Origin: Euptelea pleiosperma
Lineage: Eukaryota; Streptophyta; Magnoliopsida; Ranunculales; Eupteleaceae
DNA: 64,000 bases
Direction of reading: 5' to 3'
Assembly (NCBI GenBank): GCA_035048495.1
Contig: CM068552.1
Coordinates: forward strand, 26,042,154 to 26,106,153
Both the position numbers and the translations under genes were made by a program. Below the pieces are notes generated by a model, which saw nothing but the letters and a program-made list of their open reading frames with translations, searched no databases and was not told the DNA's origin. Position 1 is the stretch's first letter. Each line of letters opens with the position of its first letter. Below are positions 25,598-36,574 of this stretch, piece by piece.

Positions 25598-25783
25598 TTC
25601 ATGCTTGAAACTAAATAGGACATGACCAAAATTCTCTTCATAATTGCTATCAACCTTTGGTCTCTTCAGAAGAGTCTAGATAGCCGCGCAAATTGAGGCA
25701 ATATTTGCTTAATAGCAAAAAACTTGTTTCTTAGGAAATCCTCTCTCTCTCTCTCACTCACACACACACACAACCGTATGCCA

Positions 25784-25843
<60 letters not shown>

Positions 25844-25860
25844 ACCGTATGCCACAAGAT
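25022..25860. other. Gene-downstream flank of the split CYP96 copy, with microsatellites
   Basis: Matches the flank of the intact gene at 31,261-31,320 and 35,874-36,490. It includes a long AT run (25551-25594), which is short in the other copy, and CT/CA runs at 25741-25772 and 25785-25842. No gene is supported here. Confidence 0.7.
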
Positions 25861-27045
25861 CTAACAAAATATGTGCACATCTCGAAAAAAATGACATAGG
25901 TGCATTTCTTGTCAAATAAAGGATCATTCTGGACTAGTGAAGGGATACGGTTGTCTAGTAGGAAGTCCTACACAACCCTATACAATTATTTTTGGCATAT
26001 CATGCGCGCATCTCGAAAAAAAAGGTATGGGTGGTTTTCAAGTCAAATGAAGACTATTTTTAGAAATGTGAGGGGATACGGTTGTGTAGTAGGAGGTCCT
26101 ACACAACTAAATGAAATTAGTTTTGGGAGATCATGCGCGCATCTCCAGGAAAAGGGCATGAGTGGTTTTCTGGTGAGATGAAGGCTATTTTTGGAAATGT
26201 GAAGGGATATGGTTGTGTAGTAGAATGTCTTACATGACCGTATGCAATTAGTTTTGTCAAATCATGCGCGCATCTCGAAGAAAAGGGCATGGGTGGTTTT
26301 CTGGTCAGATGAAGGCTATTTTCGGAAATGTGAGGGGATATAGTTTTGTAGTACAACCGTATGTGGTTATAATGGTTGATCAATGGTGCATCTTCCTTGT
26401 TCAAATTTGATCGGACGAATAGAATGACTTTTGCCTTTGATCTTGAAAATTTGCCTATATACCCAACTGATTTGAGTTTTGAACCATTAGATCTGCTCCA
26501 AATATCCTCTTGTACAACCGTATGAGGTTACTTTTTTTTATCAAGTTGATTTGGGCCGTAAAAAATAAAAATGCTCTTATATCTCAAGATCTAGGGCAGA
26601 TTTTTCAGGTCTAACCCTATACGGTTGTGTGGCTCCTAGGCCTACACAATCGTATGCAATTAGTTCCTCCATCTGGGTCCATCTCAACCGTTAAAAGGGC
26701 ATGTGCCCTCAATGGTGGATCTTGCAAATCTGACACCATACGGTTGTATATATAGTTCCACATTTTACACAACCGTATGTGATTACTTGTTCTGATCTGG
26801 CACTACTTGGCTGAAAAATCCAAGCATCCCCTTTTTGACAAAATGTACGGCTGATCTTGCAAATGTGATGTCATACGGTTGTGTAGCTCTATGTCCTACA
26901 CAACCGTATGTGGCTACTTCTGAAGGATTTGGGCATGTTCTGATAAAAAATGACAAACTCCTTTTTTCTTGAAATCCGCACCAAGTATGATAGTTCTGAC
27001 AGTATACGGTTGTGTATTCCTGTCTTTTACACAACCATATGTGAG
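25861..27045. repeat. Hairpin satellite, period ~131 bp
   Basis: A short inverted repeat, ATACGGTTGTGTAG ... CTACACAACCGTAT, recurs about nine times. The first four left arms start at 25945, 26076, 26207 and 26338, exactly 131 bp apart. Later right arms are at about 26513, 26641, 26766, 26896 and 27029. The hairpin at 26872-26910 is perfect: a 15-bp stem and a 9-nt loop. In the first half the spacers are also repeated (CATGCGCGCATCTC, GGGTGGTTTTC); in the second half only the hairpin is conserved. No coding function is seen. Confidence 0.85.
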
Positions 27046-27920
27046 TAGATCATTTGACGAAGCTCTTAGACATGCCCTAGCCTCTCCTTTGACCATTCAC
27101 TATAGTGGACTTTGACCGAAGATTCTTGCGTCGTGATTTTCGAAGCTAGAAATGGGAAGTTGAGATTTTTTGAGAGAAAAAAGCGGATAAAAAGTACAAC
27201 TAGGAAGTTGAGATTAAGTGATTCTTTTTTTTTCTCAACATTTCAAGAAAAAAATTGTTTAAAATTAGAAAGTTCAGATCTTAAGGGGCCTTACTTGACA
27301 TTGGGGAGTTAGGCGGTTGTCTCCACGTGGCTTATATGAACGTTCATGAGCTGGTCTAGAGAAAACACATGCATGAGCAAAACTGGCCTAAAAAATTGGT
27401 GTGGAACCCCTTAACCAGTAGGAAAAATCTTTTCTAACAAGACTTGGTAATCGTTAGTAATTGTTAATTTGTTTCTATACGGTTGGCCCATACCCTAGTT
27501 AGTAAATTCTCGAATTATTCTCGAATAATTCATGATTCAAAAACCGAACCGCATAATGTCCTATTCAAATATTTGCAAATTAAAATCGCGAATTTTTCCC
27601 AATTATTCAGTTTTTGAATATGAAAAAACATTCTATAAGACAAAAAATTGTCAACATTTGACTTTTTTTTGTTTTATTTATTTTTAAAATTATTTTTCCC
27701 AAATTTTTAACACATTTTTAAATCACAACCCTAATTGAACATAAACATTCCCCGCATTGTACCTTTGCCGCACTCCAAATTGCTAACTAGGGTCCAGACT
27801 CACCAACCAGGCCGATCTTAGGTCCTCCTAGGTATGGGCCAAATATCCAAAGTCCATGTGGTGACCAACTGGTGGCACATTTTGATTGGTGTTGCACACG
27901 CGGGGCTACTATAATATAAA
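27046..27920. other. Diverged X-type repeat without LINE tail
   Basis: From about 27310 the sequence follows the X segment in order: CCACGTGG half-arm, TTTTCTAACAAGACTTGG, the AT-rich middle with CATTCTATAAGACAAAAAATTG, and GCTAACTAGGGTCCAGACTC near 27783. 27046-27310 holds nothing recognisable. Confidence 0.6.
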
Positions 27921-28318
27921 GGGCCAGGCTCCGTTGACCGCCCCAAAATGACAGGATTCTGTACCGGACACAATATATGCCACATGGCACACGCTTGGAG
28001 GACTCGGACCGTATAGATGTTTGGCCAACCCCTAGGTGGACCTCCAAACCAAAATGCAGCCTGATAAGTGATTTCTAGACGTTGGATTGGACTTATTTGC
28101 ATGAGTTGATCTTAACTGTGGGAATTATAGCAGTATTTGAGGTTCAAAGATCCAACGCCTAGAAATCACTAATCAGGTTTAATTTTGGTTCGTCGGTCCA
28201 CCTAGGGATTGGCCAAACATCCATACGGTCAGAGTCCTCTTAAGAGTGTGCCATGTGGCACATATATGTGTCCTGTACAGAATCCTGTCATTTTAGGGCT
28301 GTCAAGGGAGCCCGACCC
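27921..28318. mobile_element. Mutator-like foldback MITE with perfect 9-bp TSD
   Basis: The 398-bp element has long inverted arms of about 180 bp each, starting GGGCCAGGCTCCGTTGACCG and ending GTCAAGGGAGCCCGACCC. TAATATAAA flanks both sides (27912-27920 and 28319-28327). The inner arms carry the motif TGCCACATGGCACA followed by GATGTTTGGCCAA, which is shared with the elements at 28383 and 61194 and, as a single half, with X. No coding capacity. Confidence 0.8.
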
Positions 28319-28382
28319 TAATATAAATTCAAATATAATAAAATATCGTACCCTAAAATATTAGCGCAACACCAATCAAAAT

Positions 28383-28809
28383 GAGTAAAACTTCTGTCAC
28401 AACGGGAATCCACAATACGAGCCATGTGGCACATTATTAGAGGGCACTGACCGTATGGATGTTTGGCCAGTCCCTCGGTGTACCTGCAAACCAAAAATCA
28501 GCCTGATTAGTGATTTAGAACCTTTGGATCTTGCACCCAAATAACGCTCAATAATGCTCAAATTCCTACGGTTAGAAATTCAATGCTTAGAAATCAATCC
28601 ATGAAAAGAACTTCAATCCAAAGATTAGAAATCACTGATCAAGCTGATTTTTGGTTTTCGGGTCCACCGAGGAACTAGCCAAAAGTCCATACGGTCAGCG
28701 CCCTCTAATAGGGTGCCACATGGCTCGTATTATGGGTTTATTCCAACAAAATGTTCAGAATGGGCATCACACAAGCCGGTCACAACCCGTTGTGACAGAA
28801 GTTTTACTC
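28383..28809. mobile_element. Second Mutator-like foldback MITE
   Basis: Termini GAGTAAAACTTCTGTC and GACAGAAGTTTTACTC are perfect inverses. Flanks AATCAAAAT (28374-28382) and AATCAGAAT (28810-28818) are a 9-bp duplication with one mismatch. The inner arms (GAGCCATGTGGCAC ... GTGCCACATGGCTC) match the element at 27921. The target is X-type sequence. Confidence 0.75.
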
Positions 28810-29302
28810 AATCAGAATGTGGAGCTAGCATGGGCATCACATGGACCGCGGACCATATATATGATATCACTGTTAACCATTAGAAAAAATCTTTTCCGAC
28901 AACTGGCACAACTTAGTGATGGTAGTAATTGTGAATGTCAACCAGTCAGATCCTTGGTCCCTAGGTCACCTAGGGATGGCGCCAAACATCCATACGGTCA
29001 GTGATCTCCAAGAGTATGCCACGTGGCTCATATGGACGTTCATCCCCTGTTCGTGAGCAAAACTGCACTGAAAAAAGTGGTATGGAGCCCCCTTAGACTA
29101 TTAGGAAAAATCATTTCCGCATCAATACTAGCACCTTGAAGGTGAAGTGATGGTTCCCCATTACTAATAAATGATCGGCAACCGTTTTTTCCCTTGTCAT
29201 CGGTAAGGTAAGACCTTGAAGTGATGACTTATGAGTCCTTTATTAAGGTCTCTTGCTCCCTCCCTGTCCATCTACTCATAATTACCATAGAAGGAACAAA
29301 CT
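28810..29302 (+). promoter_or_regulatory. Upstream region of the intact CYP96 gene, made of X repeat
   Basis: 28,810-28,870 matches the right end of X and contains the unfilled LINE target (GACCATATATATGATATCAC, 28851-28870). 28,871-29,257 matches the left part of X, up to AAGGTCTCTTG. After that the 45 bp before the ATG are gene-specific. I see no convincing TATA box. The same segment, without the coding sequence, is repeated in every unit of the array. Confidence 0.6.
29018..29027. promoter_or_regulatory. G-box / ABRE-type palindrome GCCACGTGGC
   Basis: A perfect CACGTG-core palindrome about 280 bp upstream of the CYP96 start codon, inside the repeat-derived upstream region. bZIP and bHLH factors bind such sites in plants, and wax genes respond to abscisic acid. 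Use of this site is inferred, not shown. Confidence 0.4.
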
Positions 29303-30883
29303 ATGGAGTTCCAATTGCACCTAGCTTCTTTAGGCTCCTACTTGAAGAAATGGCCTGAAGTTTGCCTAGCTTTCCTTTGCGTTCTCCTTGTGAGACTCTA
29401 CCTCAAACACAAGAGCCAAGTCATATCGAACTGGCCTCTCCTACACACATTTCCTTCACTCCTTCGGAATGCCAAACGACTGCACCAGTGGTCGATCGAG
29501 GTTTTTAACTGGCTTGGGAGTGGTTCTTTCTTTATACATGGCCCCATCTTTTCAAAGCTTACATATTTGGCCACCTGCCATCCCCAAAACCTCGAGTACA
29601 TTCTCAAGACCAACTTTTCAAATTTTCCCAAAGGTCCAGATTTCATGGAGATATTCGACATATTTGGTGATGGGATATTCAATGCAGATTCTGATTCATG
29701 GCATGCACAGAGGAAGATGTGGCACTCATGGTTCATGTCAGTGGGGGTTCGCAGATTTATCCCAAACACATGCCGGAAAGTGGTCGAGGATGAGCTCATC
29801 CCATTGTTAGCTCATGTGGCCAAACAAGGGTCTAGTATTGATTTGCAAGATGTGTTTTCAAGATTCGCATTTGATATTAATATGAGTACCATATTTGGGA
29901 GAGATGAAGGATATCTTTCTATAGGCTTTCCGCCTAATGAATTAGCCGAAGCTATCGATGATACACATGAACCTTTAATTTATAGGCATCTAATGCCTAT
30001 TTTTGTGTGGAAGTTGCTGCGTTGGTTGAGGATTGGGAAAGAGAAGAAGTTAGCTGAGGCAAGAAAAACTATAGAACTCCGCATAGCGGAATACATTTCT
30101 CTAAAGAGAGAATACTTGCTAAAAGGAGTAGAAACAGCTGATGTGCTATTTACATACATGAACTCTTATGGAGAAAAAAGCATCACTTTGGCCAAGAGTG
30201 ACAAGTTTCTTAGAGATACCACGCTAAATTTCCTTCTTGCTGGACGGGACACGATTGCGTCTGGTCTCGTTTGGTTCTTCTGGTTCGTTTCCAAAACACC
30301 GCATGTGGAGGCGAAGATCTTGGAAGAATTGAAGCTTGTATACTCAATGAAGAAGAGCAAGACAGAAGTTGAATGTGGTAGAGGGACCAAGCGACCATGG
30401 GTGTTTGATTCAGATGATCTAAGAGGGCTAGTGTACCTACACGCAGCCTTCTGTGAATCACTAAGGCTGTACCCTCCAGTTCCTCTTAATAGCAAAACTG
30501 TAATAAAAGAAGATGTGCTTCCCGATGGCAGCATTGTGAGGCCAGGGATGCAAATCATAATCTCATACTATGCAGCAGGAAGGATGCCATGGATTTGGGG
30601 AGAGGATTGCTTGGAATTCAAGCCTGAGAGATGGATAGATGACGATGGGAAGCTAATAAGCCATGAACTAATGTCCAAGTTTTTAGTCTTCAACATTGGG
30701 CCCAGGACCTGCTTAGGTAAGGACATGGCTTTTAGTCAGATGAAATCTGCAGCTGCAGCTATACTCTTCAACTTCCATGTTGAAGTAGTGGAGGGTCACC
30801 CAGTCTCCATTAAACCATTTATAAACCTTCATATGAGGAATGGATTGATGGTTAATATAAAAGAACGGACTATGTGTTGTTAA
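29303..30883 (+). CDS. CYP96A: Cytochrome P450, CYP96A family (alkane/fatty-chain hydroxylase type)
   Basis: A single open frame of 526 codons without introns, as is usual for CYP96 genes. An N-terminal membrane anchor (about 18-34) should hold the enzyme on the ER, facing the cytosol. The I-helix oxygen-activation motif AGRDT is at 313-317, the K-helix ESLR at 385-388, PERW at 441-444, and the heme-binding loop FNIGPRTCLG at 463-472 with Cys470 as the iron ligand. MGRM-type text before WGEDCLEFKPERW (AAGRMPWIWGED) is typical of CYP96. In Arabidopsis CYP96A15 (MAH1) makes secondary alcohols and ketones of stem wax; other members have other substrates, so the exact reaction here is open. The start follows directly from the near-identical upstream copy. 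All key motifs are intact and the gene is probably functional. A paralogue split by inversion lies 5-7 kb upstream. Confidence 0.95.
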   Translation: MEFQLHLASLGSYLKKWPEVCLAFLCVLLVRLYLKHKSQVISNWPLLHTFPSLLRNAKRLHQWSIEVFNWLGSGSFFIHGPIFSKLTYLATCHPQNLEYILKTNFSNFPKGPDFMEIFDIFGDGIFNADSDSWHAQRKMWHSWFMSVGVRRFIPNTCRKVVEDELIPLLAHVAKQGSSIDLQDVFSRFAFDINMSTIFGRDEGYLSIGFPPNELAEAIDDTHEPLIYRHLMPIFVWKLLRWLRIGKEKKLAEARKTIELRIAEYISLKREYLLKGVETADVLFTYMNSYGEKSITLAKSDKFLRDTTLNFLLAGRDTIASGLVWFFWFVSKTPHVEAKILEELKLVYSMKKSKTEVECGRGTKRPWVFDSDDLRGLVYLHAAFCESLRLYPPVPLNSKTVIKEDVLPDGSIVRPGMQIIISYYAAGRMPWIWGEDCLEFKPERWIDDDGKLISHELMSKFLVFNIGPRTCLGKDMAFSQMKSAAAAILFNFHVEVVEGHPVSIKPFINLHMRNGLMVNIKERTMCC

Positions 30884-31040
30884 ATCCATATGTTTAGTAT
30901 GTCTTCTTCAAGGCACACGCCATTATATATTTATGTACTTGTTGATCCAATGCAGAAGTTGGTCATCACACAACTATTAGTTTATGTTCCTATTGTATTG
31001 CCACTTTCAGATTGTGCTATGTTCAAATGAAAAATTAGCA

Positions 31041-31221
31041 TCTCTCTCTCTCTCTCTCTTGGATGCCACGGGCATCTGGGCCTCTTAGAGCACCGGAATA
31101 ATCCCATGGGACACGCAAGTCCCTTCCAAACGTGCCAGATCTACGGGGATAAATCCCAGGGAGTATGGCCGCCCAAGGAAGTTCGAACTCAGGACCTCTT
31201 GCTTACTCAGGCAGGGTCCTG

Positions 31222-31259
<38 letters not shown>
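31041..31259 (-). repeat. SINE-like unit between two CT microsatellites (copy B)
   Basis: Counterpart of 24774-25021, with CT runs at 31041-31060 and about 31228-31259 and the same GAGTTCGAAC box on the minus strand. A few small deletions distinguish it from copy A. Confidence 0.5.
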
Positions 31260-31263
<4 letters not shown>

Positions 31264-31337
31264 AACAGCTTGTTGATGTGAATTTCTCGTGCATGAGATC
31301 GCACGAGACGAGTTCCTTTACGAGTCTTGGACGATGT

Positions 31338-31688
31338 TGTTGGATTTTATGTACACCCACGTGGGGGTGTTCTTAGTGGGCTGCATTCCACTACCCCACG
31401 TGGGGTTTATTCTCTATCGCTTATGGGTTAAGTGATGGGCCCATCCACTTAACTCACAATCTCTTTATTTCTTGTTAGTGGGTTAAGTGGTGGGCCCTCA
31501 CTTGACCCACACGATTTCTCATTTACTTGTAGAAGGGGTTTCCCCTACTTATAAATATTACTATGGGAGATGGAATATTTACTTCAATCTCCTTATTCTC
31601 TCTCAAACCCTAATATCTCATTCTCTTCTAACCTCCATTATCTCTCTCTCAATCTTTAGCATATTGGTGACAACCTCAAACAACAACA
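31338..31688 (+). repeat. 5' LTR of the 31.3-kb copia element
   Basis: 351 bp, TG...CA, with two CCCACGTGGGG palindromes near its start. By eye it differs from the 3' LTR at about 20 positions (roughly 6%), so this insertion is older than the one at 54,750. Confidence 0.95.
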
Positions 31689-31700
31689 TGGTATCAGAGC
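31689..31700 (+). promoter_or_regulatory. Primer-binding site (initiator tRNA-Met type)
   Basis: TGGTATCAGAGC directly follows the 5' LTR. Confidence 0.9.
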
Positions 31701-32390
31701 ATGGTTACTCTAGGGACAAAATCATTATCCCCTAGAGTTTCCACGAAGATCTTATATGTTGGCATCCGAAGTCCGGGCAACTTTTGAGCAAATCGTAGAG
31801 GGTCTTCCTGCGAAGTTCTTGGATCTTTTCTAGAGCAAAGGAACCAGAGATCTATATATCATTCCTAGTGTGTTACCTACTATCAGTCGTCAGAGATCCA
31901 CTCCATCCCCGTTCTTCAGGATTTTTTTATCTTTTTTTTTCAGAGAACACGTATATCGAGGTTTTTTTAGTTTTGATTTTTCTCGAGATTCATGTAATTT
32001 TTGGGCTCTCTACCCAAACCGCCCCTCTCATAAGGCCAGTAAGGTTCGACAGAAACTTATTTCAGAATTTTTTGATCATCGGATCTCCGGTTCCAAAAAT
32101 TGTATCTCCAACTCAGATTTCGAGCTTTTATTTTCTTGAGATTCGTGCACTGCTTGGGCTCTCTACCCTAGCCGCACCTCCTTGTAGATTATTTGGGATC
32201 TACAGAGTCTCGTTTGAGAATTTTTTGATCGTCGGATCTCTGGTTTGAAAAATCAGATCCCCTGCTCAATTTTTAGGTTTTTTCCTACCTCGAGATTCGC
32301 GCATTATTTGGGCTTTCTACCCTAACCGCACTTCTCTGTGGATTATCTGGTATGTCTTCAGTTTTTTCCAGTTATTCTATTTGTTTTGGT
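31701..32390 (+). other. Leader remnant of the 31.3-kb copia element
   Basis: Non-coding, with a repeated pattern (CGAGATTCGCGCATTATTTGGGCT-like text three times: about 31982, 32135 and 32291). The gag domain expected here is missing. Confidence 0.6.
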
Positions 32391-35300
32391 CTTGACAAGG
32401 TTAGATAGCTGATGGCACCCTTTCCTCCGTTTTCGGGAAGGGCAATGTTCATGCCTCTTCAGCACTAACCTTGTCCTCGGTACTGCATGTTCCTCAGTTT
32501 ACAACTAATCTTTTATCTATCAGTAGCCTTACCAAGAATCTTAATTGCAGGGTAACATTTTTACTTCTCACTGTGTGTTTCAGGATCTGGAGTCGAGGCA
32601 GACGATTGGCAGTGGACGTGAGGAAGGTGGCTTGTACCTCCTGGATCGCTCAGTTCCTCTTCAGCACATCAGTCCAACATTAGTAGCAGTAGTCGAGTCA
32701 ATAAAGACTAATTATTGCTTTGGCATAACCGGCTTGGTCATGTACTCGTGTCAGTTTTAAAGCGTGTCTTTCCTGCTTTCTCTTCTCTTTGCGATGTTCC
32801 GTTCCATTGTAAAACTTGTGAACTCGCAAAGCATTATCGCACTGTTTTTCCTTTTAGTGAAAATAAAAGTACTATTGCTTTCAATATTGTGCATTATGAT
32901 GTGTGGGGCCCTGCCCGGTGATATCTTTATTTGGATTCCGATATTTTGTTACATTTGTTGATGATTTTAGTGGCTCTACCTGGGTATATCTTATGAAGTT
33001 GAAAGATGAGGTTTCTTCCATTTTTCAGACCTTCCACAAGATGGTCACCACTCAGTTCAGTACCCCACTCAAAATTTTCCGATCTGATAATGGGGGTGAG
33101 TACCTAGATGGGAGCCTTAGAGATTACTTTGCCTCTCATGGCATTGTACATCAAACTTCTTGTCCGTCGACTCCCCAACAAAATGGGAAAGCTGAAAGAA
33201 AAAATCGTCACCTTCTCGAGGTTGAGCATGCCCTTCGTCTTGGGATGCAGGTTCCAAAATCTTTTTGGTCTGAATCCATCCTTCTGGCTGCGTATCTCAT
33301 CAATCACATGCCATCTCGCATTCTAGGCTTTCAGACCCCTTTGTCTGTCCTGCGTCCCGATAGTCCAGCCTTCATTGTTCCTCCCAAAGTCTTTGGGTGT
33401 ATATGCTATGTGCATGTTCATCGTCACTCTCGTGACAAACTTGATGCACGGGCCTTGAGATGTATTTTCCTAGGGTACCCTTCCACTCATAAGGGATACA
33501 AATGCTATCATCCGGGTTCGCGTCGACGTTTCACATCTCTGGACGTCACATTTGCTGAGCACGTTCCGTTCTTTGGCAATAGGGACTCTCTTCAGGGGGA
33601 GTGTGATATTGTGGACGAGAGCCCTATCCCCATGCCGGTTCTTGTACCCACCTCCACTCCTATGCCTATGGTCGAATCTATGTCTACTATTGACAATGAC
33701 ACTTCTACTACTACAGCGGCGGATATGCGAGTTTATGCCAGATCCAAGAAGAAAGGACAAGTCACTGATTCTGTGCCTACCAGTCTACCCTCGGATCCAG
33801 ATCCAGGTTTTGTTTCTACCCCTGCTTTAGTTCATGAATCCTCAGAGACTCCTACTCTAGAGGAGGATCCACCCATTGCACTTCGTAAGGGTGTGTGCAC
33901 TTGCACCGAAAACCCTATCTCTCACTTCGTTTCCTACCAGACATTGTCTCCATCTTATCAGACATTTGTTAGCACTGTTTCGTCTATTTCCTTGTCATCT
34001 ACTATTGTAGATGCACTTAGTCACCCAAAGTGGAAAGGGGCTATGATAGACAAAATGCAGGCTCTTGAAAAAATAAGACATGGGTTCTTGTTTCTTTACC
34101 CGAGGGGAAGAAACCAATAAGGTGCAAGTGGGTCTTCACCGTGAAGCACAAGGTAGATGGTTCCATTGATAGGTACAAAGCTCGGCTAGTCCCAGACCTA
34201 TGGGATAGATTACCAGGAGACATTTGCACTTGTAACCAAGATGAACTCAATCAGGGTTCTACTGTCCTTAGATGCAAACAGGTCATGGCCTTCACATTAG
34301 CTGGATGTAAATAACATTTTTCTACATGGGGACCTAACAGAGGAAGTTTACATGAAGTGCCACCAGGGCTGAAGCTTGCTGGAAGTGAAGATAGGGTGTG
34401 CAGATTGAAGAAAGCTTTATGGGTTGAAGCAATCTCCTTGAGCATGGTTTGAACGGTTCAACAGTGCAGTGAGAAAGGTAGGCTACACACAGAGTCAGGC
34501 AGATCACACTCTGTTTGTTAAGCATCTACAGACCAGTATCATTGCATTGATCGTATATATGGATGACTTAGTTATTACGAAGAGTGACCCGACAAAGATC
34601 ACAAGGCTCAAGGCCTTCTTGTCGTCTAAGTTTGAGATGAAAGATCTAGGACCATTGAGATACTTTTTAGGGATTGAGGTTGCCAGGTCATCGAGAGGCA
34701 TCTTCATTTCACAAAGAAAGTATGTCTTAGACTTACTGAGCGAGACTGGGTATTTGGGTTCGCGACCAGCAGATACTCCTATTGATCAGAACCATCAGCT
34801 GAATTCCGAAGACAATACACTTCTAGGTGATCCTGCCTTATTTCAGCAATTGGTTGGCAGATTGATATATCTTGCCCATACACGGCCTGACATTGCTTAT
34901 GCAGTAAGTGTCATTAGTCGATTCATGCATTCACCATAGTCACCACATCTTGAGGCTGCACATAAAGTCCTTCAGTATCTCAAGGGTCATCAGGTCGAGG
35001 CATATTGTTTGGAGTTCATGGCCACCTCAGGGTTGAAGCATACAGCGATGCAGATTGGGCAGGTGCGGTGACCGATAGACAGTCTACATCAGGTTATTGT
35101 ACCTTTGTTGGAGGCAACTTGGTATCTTGGAGGAGCAAGAAACAACCAGTTGTCGCACAATCAAGTGCAGAGGCAGAATTCCGCTCCATGGCACATAGAG
35201 TGTGTGAGCTCTTGTGGTTGAAGATGATGTTAGCAGAACTGGGAGTCAAGGTGACAGACCCAATGAGCCTCTATTGCGACAATAAAACGGCCATTAGCAT

Positions 35301-35512
35301 TGCTCACAACCCAATTCAGCATGACAGGACTAAACACATCGAGGTTGATAGGCACTTCATCAAGGAAAAGCTTCAGTGGGGATTGATTTGTACACCCTAT
35401 GTAAGAACTCAGGAACAGGTTACTGATTTACTTACTAAAGGAGTCAACAAGTCAATCCCGAATACATATTGATAGCCAAGCTGGGCATAATAGATATCTT
35501 CGCACCAGCTTG
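32391..35512 (+). pseudogene. copia pol (integrase, RT, RNase H), broken
   Basis: Starts in the protease C-terminal part (SVLHVPQFTTNLLS at 32475). GAG-pre-integrase follows (HNRLGHVL, CETCEL-type finger near 32810). Integrase is open from 32903 to 34120: FVDDFSGSTWVYL, RSDNGGEYLDG, TPQQNGKAERKNR. Frameshifts at about 34070-34460 break the RT fingers and palm. The catalytic region resumes at 34469 (YMDDLVITKSD at about 34557) and RNase H at 35005 ([25 protein letters not shown]). The coding end near 35512 (IFAPA-type tail) parallels that of the 54.7-kb element. Confidence 0.9.
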
Positions 35513-35520
35513 AGGGGGAG

Positions 35521-35873
35521 TGTTGGATTCTATGTACACCCACGTGGGGGTATTCTTAGTGGGCTACGTTCCACTACCCCACGTGGGGTTTATTCTTTAT
35601 TGCTTATGGGTTAAGTTATGGGCCCATCCACTTAACCCACAATCTCTTTATTTCATGTTAGTGGGTTAAGTGGTGGGCCCCGACTTGACCCACACGATTT
35701 CTCATTTACTTGTAGAAGGGGTTTCCCCTACTTATAAATATTACTTATGGGAGATTGAATATTTACTTAAATCTCCCCATTCTCTCTCAAACCCTAATCT
35801 CTCATTCTCTCCCTAACCTCCACTATCTCTCTCTCAATCTTTAGCATATTGGTGACAACCTCAAACAACAACA
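35521..35873 (+). repeat. 3' LTR of the 31.3-kb copia element
   Basis: 353 bp, preceded by the purine tract GAGGGGGAG (35512-35520) and followed by the GATGC duplication. Confidence 0.95.
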
Positions 35874-36500
35874 GATGCGAGTGTAGAGACCCTTAAAAAA
35901 CCTTCTCCATTTTCTGGAAAGGCATATAACTGTAGGAGTCAAGATATTTTGTATAAAAAATGGTAGATAATAAAGAAAATTGCTCTACACCCAAGGAAAG
36001 TGTTCTACGGGCCATTGGGAAGGTGTTCTATACAATTAATGGATATTTGTTATTTAGATTGCTTGCTATAATTAGGTTAGATTCATTAGGAATAGTCTAT
36101 AATTATTCTCAATGGTTAAACTTTGGAAAATCAACGGACCAACTTTAATTCAGTTTGTTGGTTTTCTTATTGGGATTTTTGAAAAATAACAGTATTTTTG
36201 AAATATTGGGATTTAGCATTAGAGGCACGCAAGAAGGGCCTTCGTCCATTAATAATAGATATCGGGCATGTCAAACCTACTCAATTCTCTTTTAGGATAA
36301 ATAATTCTAATATTTGTGCTTAGGTATAGATATATAGCTTATATATATGGTTTTTATGCTTGAAACTAAATAGGACATTACCAAATTTCTCTTCATAATT
36401 GCTATCAACCTTTTGTCTCTTCACAAGAGTCTATAGAGCCGCGCAAATTGAGGCGATATTTGCTTAATAGCGAAAAACTTGTCTCTCTCTCTCACGAGTC
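35874..36500. other. Continuation of the intact CYP96 downstream flank
   Basis: Resumes the duplicated flank that is uninterrupted at 25071-25745. A 62-codon open frame (35960-36148) matches one at 25161-25349, but most of the differences change the amino acid, so it is not treated as a gene. The duplication ends near 36490, at the CT run. Confidence 0.75.
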
Positions 36501-36574
36501 GTAGAGTTGTTGCTTGCTTGAGGTCGACCAATTATCCTACGTATAGCCCACCTGAGAATTTTTTTTACAGTGAT

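Larger units (their letters stand above)
31338..35873 (+). mobile_element. Ty1/copia element, LTRs at both ends, gag-deleted
   Basis: 4,536 bp inserted in the downstream flank of the intact CYP96 gene. The left flank is GATGT (31333-31337) and the right GATGC (35874-35878). The empty site in the other duplicate reads GATGC once (near 25071), which confirms the insertion. LTRs start TGTTGGATT and end CAACAACA. The primer-binding site is TGGTATCAGAGC and a purine tract GAGGGGGAG precedes the 3' LTR. The interior lacks gag and the protease active site, so the element cannot move on its own. It is closely related in pol to the element at 54,750. Confidence 0.95.

Noticed and set aside
29398..29799. 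Antisense 133-codon frame within the CYP96 gene
   Set aside because: A shadow of the P450 reading frame; the same shadow appears in the split copy, and it has no domain of its own.
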